DNA of 64,000 bases, from positions 3,968,001 through 4,032,000 of the forward strand of contig NZ_CP040077.1 in NCBI RefSeq assembly GCF_005280735.1, written 5' to 3'. The notes under the pieces are model-generated. The model was not told the DNA's origin. It made no database searches and was given only the letters and a program-made list of their open reading frames with translations. Source of the stretch: Trinickia violacea (lineage in GTDB: Bacteria > Pseudomonadota > Gammaproteobacteria > Burkholderiales > Burkholderiaceae). The translations under genes were made by a program, and so were the position numbers. Of this stretch, positions 8,604 to 17,392 are shown piece after piece. Position 1 is the stretch's first letter. Each line of letters opens with the position of its first letter.

Positions 8604-8840
8604 CTATAAATGGGAAGTGCCGATAAATCCGAGTGCGAGAATGAAGCGTGCAAAAGCAATATTTTTCGGATTGGGGCTATTGCGGGCACCGGGTTGCCCT
8701 GGCTTCGGCGCGACAATCAACGTGCCGCAAGCGCCGCCGAGCTGAATCTTTCCAACCTTGAACGAACCAATTAGATAACTCAGCGCGAGATTGGCAAACC
8801 ACGAAAATTCGGGCCGATTCCTTAACAATTCGCCGATCAT
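8604..8840 (-). pseudogene. Degraded N-terminal fragment of an AspT/YidE-type exchanger
   Basis: A 78-codon open frame with a good start signal (ATG at 8840, GGGGAG eight bases upstream) that I read as the remnant of an aspartate:alanine exchanger (AAEx/YidE duplication family). The first 38 residues fit that family's first membrane segment well (SWFANLALSYLIGSFKVGKI, QLGGACGTLIVA). The next segment also follows the family pattern but with damaging changes: APKPGQPGARNSPNPKNIAF stands where the family has a hydrophobic LIGQ-containing helix, and ILALGFIGTSHL stands where FALGF-G-G-PQF is usual. A stop follows immediately, against more than 500 residues in intact members. No continuation is found in other frames. 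A terminator lies 40 bp downstream. Confidence 0.65.
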
Positions 8841-9294
8841 TCAGGCGCTCCCCGCGACATAATTCAATTGAATCAGGCGTCCGGCGGATTAACTAGACAG
8901 TCACATGTTGGGACGGACTAGTTTGAAAGCAGACGCACGATCAGCAAAAGCAAATTCATCATCGAATTTGATATGGCCTATCGCGGCAAAGAGAGACCGC
9001 ACAGCGACACTGCGCAAGCGCCCTCCGCACAAGGCGTATAGACGTACACATCAGTACGCCGCTGATTCATCTCACCTTCTGGATTTCAGTCGAATTAAAC
9101 GCCAGTGCTCCTATTGCTCCGATTTTTATATTGAGTAGGGCGTAACTTTTATTCTGATTTCAAGATAATGTCAACGTTATTTTTTGCATTGAGTAACCAT
9201 TGACGAAATGTCGAATTGCTGCAGGAATACAGCGTCTCCGACATCCATGACGCGATCCAGTCAGTCAAATAGCCAGACTATTTTGCAAAAAACC
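8841..9294. other. Low-GC gene-free stretch upstream of the LysR gene
   Basis: About 450 bp, clearly more AT-rich than the surroundings (9120-9300 especially), with no credible gene. Together with the exchanger fragment next to it this looks like the scar of an eroded or acquired segment. It also carries the promoter region of the LysR-type gene. Confidence 0.45.
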
Positions 9295-10269
9295 ATGAAT
9301 CAAATTCAAGCCATGCGAGTCTTTGTCCGCGTTGCTGAAACGAAGAGTTTCCGCGGTGCCGCACGTCAATTCGAAGTCTCGAATGCGTTTGTTACGCGCT
9401 GCATCGCCATGCTCGAATCGCATTTAAATACGCGGCTTATCAATAGAACGACGCGAAATCTTTCGCTGACCGAGGCGGGAAACCGCTATCTGGAGGGCTG
9501 CCGTTCGATGCTGGAGGAGCTCGACCAGCTCGACGCCGCGGTGGCGAGTGCCGAGCACGGCCCGAGCGGCACGTTGCGCGTCGCCGTATCCGCGGCGCTG
9601 CCGCCGTTGTGGGTGACGCCGCTCGTCGACGGCTTTCGCCGCCGCTATCCGTCGGTCAAGATCCGCCTGACGCTCGCAGAACAGCCGGCCGACCTCTCGA
9701 ACGACAACTATGACGTCGCCATCGTAACGGCCTTCCGGGCGCAGAACCCCACGCTAGTCGAGCATGCGCTCGGCTTTCACGCGCTTGTTTCGTGCGCGTC
9801 GCCGGACTATCTCGCGCAGCACGGCGAACCGCTCGCGCCCTGCGAGCTGTCAGGGCACGCTTTCGTTTCGCTGCCCGCCGACCAGCACGAGCCGACCTGG
9901 CGTCTGATGGACCGCAACGCGCGCGTGCACGAGGTCAGCCTGCCGCCCGTCTACACCGTTAACAGCGCGCCGATGGTGCGTCTCGCGGCGCTAGCCGGCA
10001 TGGGCATCGCGATCCTGCCGCTGCCGTTCGTGGCGGACGACTTCGCGGTCGGCGAGCTGAAGCACATCATGGAGGACTACGTGATCGACGCCCCCGAAGC
10101 CAAGGTGTCGATCGTCTATCCCGAGCGCCAATTCCTGCCCGCGAAAACGCGCAGCTTCATCGACTACACGCTCGAGCATTACGCCAACGGTGAGACAATC
10201 GAGCGAAGCCACGTGAAGGCAAGACGGATTCCCGTGACGGTCCATGACATGCCCAGCGTGCCGTCGTAA
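9295..10269 (+). CDS. LysR-family transcriptional regulator
   Basis: LysR-type DNA-binding regulator, 324 residues. The N-terminal winged helix-turn-helix is standard (MNQIQAMRVFVRVAETKSF, then AARQFEVSNAFVTRCIAMLE and LINRTTRNLSLTEAGNRY). The effector-binding domain begins at about residue 90 (GTLRVAVSAALPPLWVTPLV). I start at 9295, where the conserved family start lies; an in-frame ATG at 9208 would add 29 unconserved residues. No strong ribosome binding site is seen. The gene lies 33 bp upstream of the D-lactate dehydrogenase-like gene in the same direction, so the two may be co-transcribed. The inducer is unknown. Confidence 0.9.
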   Translation: MNQIQAMRVFVRVAETKSFRGAARQFEVSNAFVTRCIAMLESHLNTRLINRTTRNLSLTEAGNRYLEGCRSMLEELDQLDAAVASAEHGPSGTLRVAVSAALPPLWVTPLVDGFRRRYPSVKIRLTLAEQPADLSNDNYDVAIVTAFRAQNPTLVEHALGFHALVSCASPDYLAQHGEPLAPCELSGHAFVSLPADQHEPTWRLMDRNARVHEVSLPPVYTVNSAPMVRLAALAGMGIAILPLPFVADDFAVGELKHIMEDYVIDAPEAKVSIVYPERQFLPAKTRSFIDYTLEHYANGETIERSHVKARRIPVTVHDMPSVPS

Positions 10270-10302
10270 CGGCGGCGCGCCTCCGATGATGGGAGGCACA
10301 CC

Positions 10303-11298
10303 GTGCGTGTGATTTTGTTCAGCAGCCGCCAATACGATCGCGATACGTTCAACGAAGTCAACGCCGCATACGGCTTTCGCCTGCACTTCCAGGAATCCCG
10401 GCTGGACGCCGAAACCGCCATCCTCGCGCACGGCTATGAAGTCGTCTGCCCGTTCGTCAACGATACGGTCGATGCGGCCGTCCTCGAAAAACTCGCGGAC
10501 GGCGGCACCCGCCTCATCGCGCTGCGTTCGGCGGGCTTCAATCATGTCGATCTGGCCGCGGCCGCGAGGCTCGGCATGACGGTCGCGCGCGTGCCGGCCT
10601 ACTCTCCGCACGCGGTCGCCGAGCACGCCGTCGGCATGATCCTCGCGCTGAACCGGCGCTTGCCGCGCGCGGTCGCGCGCACGCGCGAAGGCGACTTTTC
10701 GCTCGACGGCCTGCTCGGCTTCGATCTGTACGGCAAGACGGTGGGCGTGATCGGCACGGGTGCGATCGGCTGTACGTTCGGCAGGATCATGGCGGGCTTC
10801 GGCACGAAGCTGCTGGCCTACAGCCCGCCCAAGCCCGCCGACGACATGCTCGCGCTCGGCGCGCGCTATGTGCCGCTCGACGAGCTGCTCGCCGAGTCGG
10901 ACATCGTGAGCCTGCATTGCCCCTTGCTGCCCGATACCTACCACCTGATCGACGAACGCGCGCTCGCGCGCATGAAGCGCGGCGCGATGTTGATCAATAC
11001 GGGACGCGGCGGGCTCGTGGAAAGCAACGCGCTGATCGGCGCGCTAAAGAGCGGCCACCTCGGGCATCTCGGGCTCGATGTGTATGAGGAAGAAGGCGGG
11101 CTGTTCTTCGAAGACCATTCGGACAGCCCCTTGCAAGACGACGTGCTCGCTCGCCTCTTGAGCTTTCCGAACGTGATGATCACCGCGCACCAGGCGTTCT
11201 TCACGCGCGAGGCGATGATGGAAATCGCGCGCACGACACTCGGCAACGCACGTGACTGGCACAACGGGTCGCCGAGCAACGTGGTGCGGGAAGGCTAG
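10303..11298 (+). CDS. ldhA: D-2-hydroxyacid dehydrogenase (D-lactate dehydrogenase type)
   Basis: NAD-dependent D-2-hydroxyacid dehydrogenase, 331 residues, closest in pattern to fermentative D-lactate dehydrogenase LdhA (pyruvate to D-lactate). Family features in order: the catalytic Arg in LIALRSAGFNHVDL, the Rossmann motif GVIGTGAIGCTFG (about residues 147-159), the NAD-proximal INTGRGGLVE, the Glu in GLDVYEEEGGLFFED, and the catalytic His in ITAHQAFFTREAM. The GTG start is preceded by GGGAGG six bases upstream. Its stop lies inside a short palindromic repeat and overlaps the stop of the convergent gene. Gene symbol by resemblance; the exact substrate is not proven. Confidence 0.85.
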   Translation: MRVILFSSRQYDRDTFNEVNAAYGFRLHFQESRLDAETAILAHGYEVVCPFVNDTVDAAVLEKLADGGTRLIALRSAGFNHVDLAAAARLGMTVARVPAYSPHAVAEHAVGMILALNRRLPRAVARTREGDFSLDGLLGFDLYGKTVGVIGTGAIGCTFGRIMAGFGTKLLAYSPPKPADDMLALGARYVPLDELLAESDIVSLHCPLLPDTYHLIDERALARMKRGAMLINTGRGGLVESNALIGALKSGHLGHLGLDVYEEEGGLFFEDHSDSPLQDDVLARLLSFPNVMITAHQAFFTREAMMEIARTTLGNARDWHNGSPSNVVREG

Positions 11299-11323
11299 GG
11301 CCTGTTCACGCCGCACAGGCTGA
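11295..11323. repeat. Dispersed palindromic repeat, family A, copy 1
   Basis: CTAGGGCCTGTTCACGCC followed by a complementary ACAGGC arm. It spans both stop codons of a convergent gene pair. Related copies lie at 14171-14203 and 19779-19811. Confidence 0.65.
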
Positions 11324-11780
11324 TCAACAGCTCGGCTTCGCGCTCCGCCACTTCGACCGGAAAGATCTCGGCGCCGGCGTACGCCAGGTAGCGCGCGCGG
11401 TGCTGTCCGTTGCGAAACGCGACCACGCCTTCGTGCTCGATGCCGAGCCAGCCCATGAGGCTGCGCCGCTTGCGCTGAGTGATCGTCACATAGGGCATCT
11501 CGGGAATCCGCGCGTTGTCGGGATCGAGAAACTCGCGGATGCCCCTGACTTTGCCGGCATGCCAATCGTCGACGGATTTCAGGACGTAGTCCGTATCGTC
11601 GCGGTTCGCGCATTGCAGAAGCTTGGATGCGTCGACCATCACAACCTGGTGGCGCGTGCCGTCGTCCACGAACACGCGCTTCAAGCGGACGTGGTCATAG
11701 TGCGAATGACGCGGCAGCGGAACGATCCAGACGGGATCGCCGTCGGTGGCGACTTCGCTATGGGGCTCGGGGGATAACAT
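11295..11780 (-). CDS. Conserved hypothetical protein, possibly plasmid fertility-inhibition-factor-like
   Basis: Cytoplasmic protein of 161 residues without signal peptide or membrane segment. Striking conserved-looking stretches are VKRVFVDD-like (RLKRVFVDDGTRHQVVMVDA), ANRDDTDYVLKSVDDWHAGK, GIREFLDPDNARIPEMPYVT and VAFRNGQHRARYLAYAGA. The last resembles a ParB/nuclease-like NGxHR core. I recall similar Burkholderia proteins being named plasmid fertility inhibition factor family, but I could not verify this. I use the ATG at 11780; a TTG at 11816 would add 12 residues. It converges on ldhA with overlapping stops. Function unknown. Confidence 0.6.
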   Translation of the reverse strand: MLSPEPHSEVATDGDPVWIVPLPRHSHYDHVRLKRVFVDDGTRHQVVMVDASKLLQCANRDDTDYVLKSVDDWHAGKVRGIREFLDPDNARIPEMPYVTITQRKRRSLMGWLGIEHEGVVAFRNGQHRARYLAYAGAEIFPVEVAEREAELLISLCGVNRP

Positions 11781-11913
11781 GGACGGACACTCGAAAAACT
11801 GCGCGCAACGCACCAAAAAGCAGCGTTCGCTAAAAAATGGCGTTGCAGCCTAGCAAGCCATTATGACGCTTGCATGACAATGCAGGTAAGCATCTGCCGA
11901 CCAGGAGACCGAC

Positions 11914-12723
11914 GTGAGCACACAGTACGCCGCCGAACATTTCAGCGAGTCCGTGCGCCTCGAAGCGCAGGACGCCGTCGCCACGATCGTGCTGGACCGG
12001 CCCGCTCGGCGCAATGCCGTCGACCGGCCGACCGCCGACGCGCTGCGCGCCGCGTTCGAGCGTTTCGAAAGCGAGCCTGGCTGGCGTGCCGCCGTCCTGT
12101 TCGGCGCCGGCGGCACGTTCTGCGCGGGGGCCGATCTCACCGCGCTCGGCGACGACGCGCGCCGCAACGAACTCCATGCCGACGGCAGCGGTCCCGGGCC
12201 GATGGGACCGACACGCATGGCGTTCACGAAACCCGTGATCGCGGCGATCGCGGGACATGCGGTGGCGGGCGGGCTCGAGCTGGCGGCGATGTGCGATCTG
12301 CGGGTCGTCGAGGAAGACGCGGTGCTCGGCGTGTTTTGCCGCCGCTTCGGCGTGCCGCTGATCGACGGCGGCACGATCCGGCTGCCCCGGTTGATCGGCT
12401 TGTCGCGCGCACTCGACCTGATCCTGACCGGACGTGCGGTCAATGCAGGCGAAGCGCTCGCCATCGGCCTCGCCAACCGGGTGGTGCCGCCGGGCACGGC
12501 GCGCGCCGCAGCCGAAGCGCTCGCCGCCGAGCTTGCCGCGTTTCCGCAGGCGGCGTTGCTTGCCGACCGGCGTTCGGCGCTCGAAAACAGCGCGCTCGGC
12601 GATCTCGCCGAAGCGTTGCGGCGCGAAGGCGCAGGCGGCTACCAGGCGGCCCTGGACGAGGGCCTCGCGGGCGCCGCGCGCTTCGCCCGGGGCGCGGGGC
12701 GGCACGGGGTTTCAGCATCCTAG
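11914..12723 (+). CDS. Crotonase-family protein (enoyl-CoA hydratase-like) with atypical active site
   Basis: 269-residue member of the enoyl-CoA hydratase/isomerase superfamily. The fold markers are clear: TIVLDRPARRNAVDRPT, oxyanion-hole segments GAGGTFCAGADLTAL and AAIAGHAVAGGLELAAMCDL. The two general acid/base glutamates of classical enoyl-CoA hydratases, expected in the QPE and IPGAGG-like positions after CDL, are not there: the stretch reads VFCRRFGVPLIDGGTIRLPR. The reaction is therefore probably not simple hydration. GTG start with AGGAG seven bases upstream. Monocistronic as far as visible. Promoter in the 100-bp gap after 11816. Confidence 0.8.
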   Translation: MSTQYAAEHFSESVRLEAQDAVATIVLDRPARRNAVDRPTADALRAAFERFESEPGWRAAVLFGAGGTFCAGADLTALGDDARRNELHADGSGPGPMGPTRMAFTKPVIAAIAGHAVAGGLELAAMCDLRVVEEDAVLGVFCRRFGVPLIDGGTIRLPRLIGLSRALDLILTGRAVNAGEALAIGLANRVVPPGTARAAAEALAAELAAFPQAALLADRRSALENSALGDLAEALRREGAGGYQAALDEGLAGAARFARGAGRHGVSAS

Positions 12724-12853
12724 CAACAGCCCCCCTCGCGCCCCAGCACGCCCATTTCGGTTTAGGTAGAATCCCCTAGCTGTTTTCCCTAGCCGGCGCT
12801 CGCGCTCTCGTTCCGAAACGCGCGCCGGCAAGTTCTGCCTGAGTTCCCCCGCC

Positions 12854-14026
12854 ATGCCGTTGCCCCTTCTCGCCCTCGCCGTTGCCGCGTTTGGAATCGG
12901 TACCACCGAGTTCGTCATCATGGGGCTCCTGCCCAACGTCGCGCGCGATCTCGGCGTGACGATCCCCGCGGCCGGCATGCTCGTCTCCGGCTATGCGCTC
13001 GGCGTCACGATCGGCGCTCCGATCCTCGCGATCGCCACCGCGCGCATGCCGCGCAAGAAAGCGCTGATGAATTTGATTGGCGTGTTCATCGTCGGAAACC
13101 TGCTGTGCGCGGTCGCACCGCACTACGCGGTGCTGATGGCCGCGCGCGTCGTCACCGCGTTCTGTCACGGCGCGTTCTTCGGCATCGGGTCGGTGGTCGC
13201 GGCCGGCCTCGTCGCGCCGAACCGCCGCGCTCAGGCCATCGCGCTGATGTTCACGGGCCTCACGCTCGCGAACGTGCTCGGCGTGCCGCTCGGCACCGCG
13301 CTCGGCCAGGAGTTCGGCTGGCGCGCGACGTTCTGGGCCGTGACGGGCATCGGCATCCTCGCCGCCGGCGCGCTCGCCGTCTGCCTGCCGGCGCAAATCG
13401 ACATGCAGGAGACGAGTCTCGTGCGCGAGTTCAGCGTGCTCAAGGACCCGCAGGTGCTGATGGTGCTCGGCATCAGCGCGCTCGCGTCGGCGAGTCTCTT
13501 TTCGGTTTTCACCTACATCACGCCGATTCTCGAAGACGTGACCGGCTTCACGCCGCACGCGGTCACCTTCGTGCTGCTGCTCTTCGGGCTCGGCCTCACC
13601 GTCGGCAGCACGCTCGGCGGCAAGCTCGCCGATTGGCGCCTGATGCCGTCGCTGCTCGCGTTTCTGCTCGCGATCGTCGTCGTGCTGACGATCTTCGCGG
13701 GGACCATGCACTCCGCCTACCCGGCGATGGCGACGATCTTTTTCTGGGGCGTGCTCGCGTTCGCGATCGTGCCGCCGCTGCAGATGCTGATCGTCCATCG
13801 GGCGAGCCATGCGCCGAACCTCGCGTCGACGCTCAATCAAGGCGCATTCAACCTCGGCAATGCGACGGGGGCGTGGCTCGGCGGCACGGCGATCGCCGCG
13901 GGCGCGCCGCTCACGTCGCTGCCGTGGGTTGGCGTGACGATGGCCATTGCGGCGCTGGCGTTGACGCTGTGGTCGGTGCAGCTCGAGCGCCGCACGCGGC
14001 GCGTGCCGGCCGGCGCACCGGGTTGA
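12854..14026 (+). CDS. MFS transporter, DHA1 family (AraJ/YdhP-like)
   Basis: 390-residue inner-membrane transporter with 12 predicted helices. It belongs to the drug:H+ antiporter-1 branch of the major facilitator superfamily: the TM1 signature FGIGTTEFVIMGLLP, the cytoplasmic loop IATARMPRKKAL and the TM5 motif LTLANVLGVPLGTALGQ match sugar-efflux/AraJ/YdhP proteins. These export sugars, drugs or purine analogues; substrate here unknown. It begins directly at the first hydrophobic helix, a normal start for this subgroup. Stands alone between the crotonase gene and the repeat at 14171. Confidence 0.88.
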   Translation: MPLPLLALAVAAFGIGTTEFVIMGLLPNVARDLGVTIPAAGMLVSGYALGVTIGAPILAIATARMPRKKALMNLIGVFIVGNLLCAVAPHYAVLMAARVVTAFCHGAFFGIGSVVAAGLVAPNRRAQAIALMFTGLTLANVLGVPLGTALGQEFGWRATFWAVTGIGILAAGALAVCLPAQIDMQETSLVREFSVLKDPQVLMVLGISALASASLFSVFTYITPILEDVTGFTPHAVTFVLLLFGLGLTVGSTLGGKLADWRLMPSLLAFLLAIVVVLTIFAGTMHSAYPAMATIFFWGVLAFAIVPPLQMLIVHRASHAPNLASTLNQGAFNLGNATGAWLGGTAIAAGAPLTSLPWVGVTMAIAALALTLWSVQLERRTRRVPAGAPG

Positions 14027-14170
14027 GGCGCGCCTGAACTTCCCGCCAAACCTTCCCCCTTTCCCGCCAATAGCTTCGGCAGTGGGCAATCCGTCTCGCG
14101 GCGCGGCGGGATAATCGGCGCACCGATATCGATTCCGCCGGCCCCGCTTGTTCACCAGCGAGGTAGGTTC

Positions 14171-14203
14171 GCAAGCCTGTTACCAGCGTGAACAGGCTCT
14201 AGC
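14171..14203. repeat. Dispersed palindromic repeat, family A, copy 2
   Basis: Read on the minus strand it begins CTAGAGCCTGTTCACGCT and continues to a complementary AACAGGC arm ending in TTGCG. It nearly matches the copy at 19779-19811 over 33 bp. Sits 15 bp upstream of the next start codon. Confidence 0.7.
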
Positions 14204-14218
14204 GTTGGGGGAGCGCAC

Positions 14219-15925
14219 ATGAGACGCCCGAGTTACGTGCAGCGCGTGCTCGCGTTGCTGATCGTCGCCATTTTCGCCAACTGCAGCGGCGGCGGAGGCG
14301 GAGGCGGTTCCAGCTCCAGCACCGGTTCCGGCTCGTCCGCCGGAAGCGGCTCCGGTTCGGGATCGGGATCGGGCTCCGGCGGCAGCTCGTCGGGCGGAGG
14401 CACCTCGATGGCCGCCGACGTCGTGACCTATCACAACGACATCGCCCGCACCGGCCAGCAACTCGCCGAGACGACGCTCACGCTCGCCAACGTGAATTCG
14501 GCGACGTTCGGCAAGATCGGTTTCGACACTACCGACGGCAAGGTCGATGCCGAGCCGCTGTATCTGTCTCAAGTGACGATCGGCGGCAGCAAGCACAACG
14601 TGCTCTACGTCGCGACCGAAAATGCGAGCGTCTTCGCGTTCGACGCCGACAACGGCGCCGTGCTCTGGCAGGTTTCGACGCTCGGCAAGAACGAGACGCC
14701 GAGCGACGACCTCGGGTGCTTCCAGATCTCGCCGCAAATCGGCATCACGTCGACACCGGTGATCGATCGAAGCAAAGGGCCGAACGGCGCGATCTACGTG
14801 GTCGGCATGTCGAAAGACACCTCGAGCAACTATCACCAGCGCATCCACGCGCTCGACATCACCACGGGCGCCGAATTGTTCGGCGGCCCGACGGAAATCA
14901 GCGCGTCCTATCCCGGCAACAGCACCAACGGCTCGGGCGGCAAGCTCACGTTCAATCCGAAGCAATACGCGGAGCGCCAGTCGCTGCTGGAGCTGAACGG
15001 CAACATCTACACGGGCTGGACTTCGCACTGCGACGACCAGCCCTACAACGGCTGGGTGATCGCCTACAGCGCCGACACGCTCATGCAGACGAGCGTACTG
15101 AGCCTCACGCCGAACGGCACGGAAGGCTCGATCTGGATGAGCGGCGCGGGCATGGCCTCGGACGGCCAGTCGATTTACTTCATGGACGCGAACGGCACGT
15201 TCGACACGACGCTCACGGCCAACGGCTTCCCCTCGCAGGGCGACTACGGCAACGCGTTCCTGAAGCTCGGCACGACGAACGGCCTGACCGTCTCCGATTA
15301 CTTCAACATGTCGAACACGCTCGCCGAATCGCAGGCCGACGAAGACCTCGGCTCGGGCGGCGCGCTGGTGCTGCCGGATCAGACCGACGCGAGCGGCGCC
15401 GTCCACCATCTCGCAGTCGGCGCGGGCAAGGATTCGAGCATCTACGTCGTCAACCGCGACTCGATGGGCAAATACAACGCGAGCACGAACAACATTTATC
15501 AGCAGATCAACGGACAGCTCGTCGGATCGGAGTTCGGCATGCCCGCGTACTTCAAAGGCACGATCTACTTCGGCTCGATCGGCGACAAAATCAAGGCGTT
15601 TCCGATCAGCAACGCGCAGGTGGCGACCGCGCCGACCAGCCAGTCGGCCGAATCGTTCGGCACGCCGGGCGCGACGCCGAGCATCTCGGCGAACGGCACG
15701 TCGAATGGGATCGTGTGGGTGGCGATGAACGGCGATATCGCCGGGCTCTATGCCTACGATGCGACGAATCTCTCGCACGAACTCTACAACAGCACGCAGG
15801 CGGCGAATGCGCGCGATCAGTTCGGCCAAGGCAACAAGTTCATCACGCCGATGATCGCGAACGGGAAGGTCTACGTGGGGACGGCGACGGGCGTCGGGGT
15901 GTTCGGGCTGCTGGGCGGCGGCTAG
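14219..15925 (+). CDS. Beta-propeller (PQQ-like) putative lipoprotein with Ser/Gly linker
   Basis: 568-residue exported protein of unknown role. A short signal sequence (basic start, hydrophobic VLALLIVAIFAN) leads to C22, a likely lipid-attachment cysteine, though the box FANC is not the canonical LAxC form. Residues 23-62 are almost only Ser, Gly and Thr, a flexible tether. From about 67 on, repeated blades resemble PQQ/quinoprotein-type propellers, e.g. VLYVATENASVFAFDADNG followed by AVLW, and HALDITTGAELFGG. No dehydrogenase active-site disulphide or metal motif is recognised, so a binding or scaffold role at the cell surface is plausible but inferred. Good GGGGGAG ribosome site before the ATG. 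Confidence 0.75.
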   Translation: MRRPSYVQRVLALLIVAIFANCSGGGGGGGSSSSTGSGSSAGSGSGSGSGSGSGGSSSGGGTSMAADVVTYHNDIARTGQQLAETTLTLANVNSATFGKIGFDTTDGKVDAEPLYLSQVTIGGSKHNVLYVATENASVFAFDADNGAVLWQVSTLGKNETPSDDLGCFQISPQIGITSTPVIDRSKGPNGAIYVVGMSKDTSSNYHQRIHALDITTGAELFGGPTEISASYPGNSTNGSGGKLTFNPKQYAERQSLLELNGNIYTGWTSHCDDQPYNGWVIAYSADTLMQTSVLSLTPNGTEGSIWMSGAGMASDGQSIYFMDANGTFDTTLTANGFPSQGDYGNAFLKLGTTNGLTVSDYFNMSNTLAESQADEDLGSGGALVLPDQTDASGAVHHLAVGAGKDSSIYVVNRDSMGKYNASTNNIYQQINGQLVGSEFGMPAYFKGTIYFGSIGDKIKAFPISNAQVATAPTSQSAESFGTPGATPSISANGTSNGIVWVAMNGDIAGLYAYDATNLSHELYNSTQAANARDQFGQGNKFITPMIANGKVYVGTATGVGVFGLLGGG

Positions 15926-15948
15926 CCGCCCGCAGCAACCTGGGCGCG

Positions 15949-17265
15949 TTACGACGAGCGCGCAGGCACGATCGTCCCTTCGCACAAGCCGAAGCCGACG
16001 CGATAGCCGTCGCCCTGGCACCACCCGGCAAGCGTCAGCGCGTCGCCGTCGACGATGAACGCGCGCGTGCCGCCGCTCGCCAACTCGAGCGGCCGCTGAC
16101 CGTTCCAGGTCAACTCCAGCAGACTGCCGAACGAATCGGCCGTGGGTCCGCTGATCGTGCCCGAGCCCATCAGGTCGCCGACGCGCGTGTTGCAGCCGGC
16201 CACCGTGTGATGCGCGAGCTGTTGCGCCATCGTCCAGTACATGTGCTTGAAATTGGTCCGCGCGATCGTAGTCGCTTCGCCCGCATCGGCCGGACGCAAG
16301 CGCACTTCGAGCTCGATATCGAACGCGTGCCGGCCGTCGTGCCGCAAGTACGCGAGCGGCTGCGGTTCCTGCTCGGGCTGCGCGACGCGAAACGGCTCGA
16401 GCGCATCGAGCGTGACGATCCACGGCGAGATGGTGGTCGCGAAGCCCTTCGAGTTGAACGGGCCGAGCGGCACGTATTCCCATTGCTGGATGTCACGGGC
16501 GCTCCAGTCGTTCAAGAGCACCATGCCGAAGATGTGATCCTCCGCGTCAGCGCAGGCGATCGGCTCGCCGAGCGCATTGCCGCGCCCGACGATAAAGCCC
16601 GTCTCCAATTCGATATCGAGCTTGCGGCACGCGCCGAAGACCGGGCGCTCCTGATCGGGCAGCTTCAACTGACCGTTGGGCCGCCGCACCGGCGTACCGC
16701 TCACGACCACTGACGACGCGCGCCCGTTATAGCCGATCGGCATCTCCGACCAATTCGGCAAGAGCGCGTTCTTCGGATCGCGAAACATCGAGCCGACGTT
16801 CGTCGCGTGTTCCTTCGACGAATAGAAATCCGTGTAGCCGGGAATGTCGACCGGAAGGTGCAGCGTGGCGTCGGCCTGCGCCACGAGCACGCGCGCGCGC
16901 AGCGCGGGGTCGTCGCGCAGCGTCGGGCAGCTCGCTTCTAAAAGCGTGCTCAGTTGAATTCGCACGCTGCGCCACGCGTCTTTGCCGAGCGCGATGAAGT
17001 CGTTGAGCGCCGGCTTCGCGAACACGCCGCCGCCTGCGCCAAGCGTGAGCTTGCCCGCGTCGGCGAGCGCGGCGAGATCGACGATCGCATCGCCGATCGC
17101 CACGCCCGCGCGCGGCGCGGCGTTTCGTTTATCGCTGAAGATGCCGAACGGCAGGTTCTGAATCGGGAAATCGCACTGCGCGTCATTGGACGACGCGAGC
17201 CAGCTCTTTCTCGACGCGTCGCGAGTGGCCTGAAGATCGGCTGGGTCGATGGAAGTGGGGTTCAT
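15949..17265 (-). CDS. fahA: Fumarylacetoacetase
   Basis: Last enzyme of tyrosine/phenylalanine catabolism: hydrolyses fumarylacetoacetate to fumarate and acetoacetate. 438 residues. Family features: the SH3-like N-terminal part, then the catalytic barrel with YTDFYSSKEHATNVGSMFR (metal-ligand Asp146 and catalytic His153), GYNGRASSVVVSGTPVRRP, LDIELETGFIVG with the metal-binding glutamates, and LLNDWSARDIQQWEYVPLGP. I start at the ATG at 17265, with AGGAGG five bases upstream, instead of a longer non-conserved form. It follows hmgA in the same direction, with 127 bp and a repeat between them. The usual maleylacetoacetate isomerase gene is not in this window. Confidence 0.96.
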   Translation of the reverse strand: MNPTSIDPADLQATRDASRKSWLASSNDAQCDFPIQNLPFGIFSDKRNAAPRAGVAIGDAIVDLAALADAGKLTLGAGGGVFAKPALNDFIALGKDAWRSVRIQLSTLLEASCPTLRDDPALRARVLVAQADATLHLPVDIPGYTDFYSSKEHATNVGSMFRDPKNALLPNWSEMPIGYNGRASSVVVSGTPVRRPNGQLKLPDQERPVFGACRKLDIELETGFIVGRGNALGEPIACADAEDHIFGMVLLNDWSARDIQQWEYVPLGPFNSKGFATTISPWIVTLDALEPFRVAQPEQEPQPLAYLRHDGRHAFDIELEVRLRPADAGEATTIARTNFKHMYWTMAQQLAHHTVAGCNTRVGDLMGSGTISGPTADSFGSLLELTWNGQRPLELASGGTRAFIVDGDALTLAGWCQGDGYRVGFGLCEGTIVPARSS

Positions 17266-17320
17266 GACGCCTCCTGCCGGGCCGCCCCAAAGGAGGTGTC
17301 CGCCCCCTTGGGGGGAGCTT

Positions 17321-17366
17321 TGCATGGGACCGGAGTAAGCGCTAAAGCGCCAACTCCGGTCGACAG
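17321..17366. repeat. Palindromic repeat, family B, single copy between hmgA and fahA
   Basis: GGGACCGGAGTAAGCGCT followed by a near-complement ending AACTCCGGTC; the whole folds into one long hairpin. Relatives occur in tandem at 56765-56930. Just beside it, 17301-17316 is a second small inverted repeat (CCCCCTTGGGGGG). Confidence 0.7.
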
Positions 17367-17392
17367 TGAACGAATGCGAGCGTGGGGGTAGT

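Noticed and set aside
8905..9138. A 77-codon open frame in the low-GC stretch
   Set aside because: No ribosome binding site, no recognisable pattern, and base composition unlike the coding regions.
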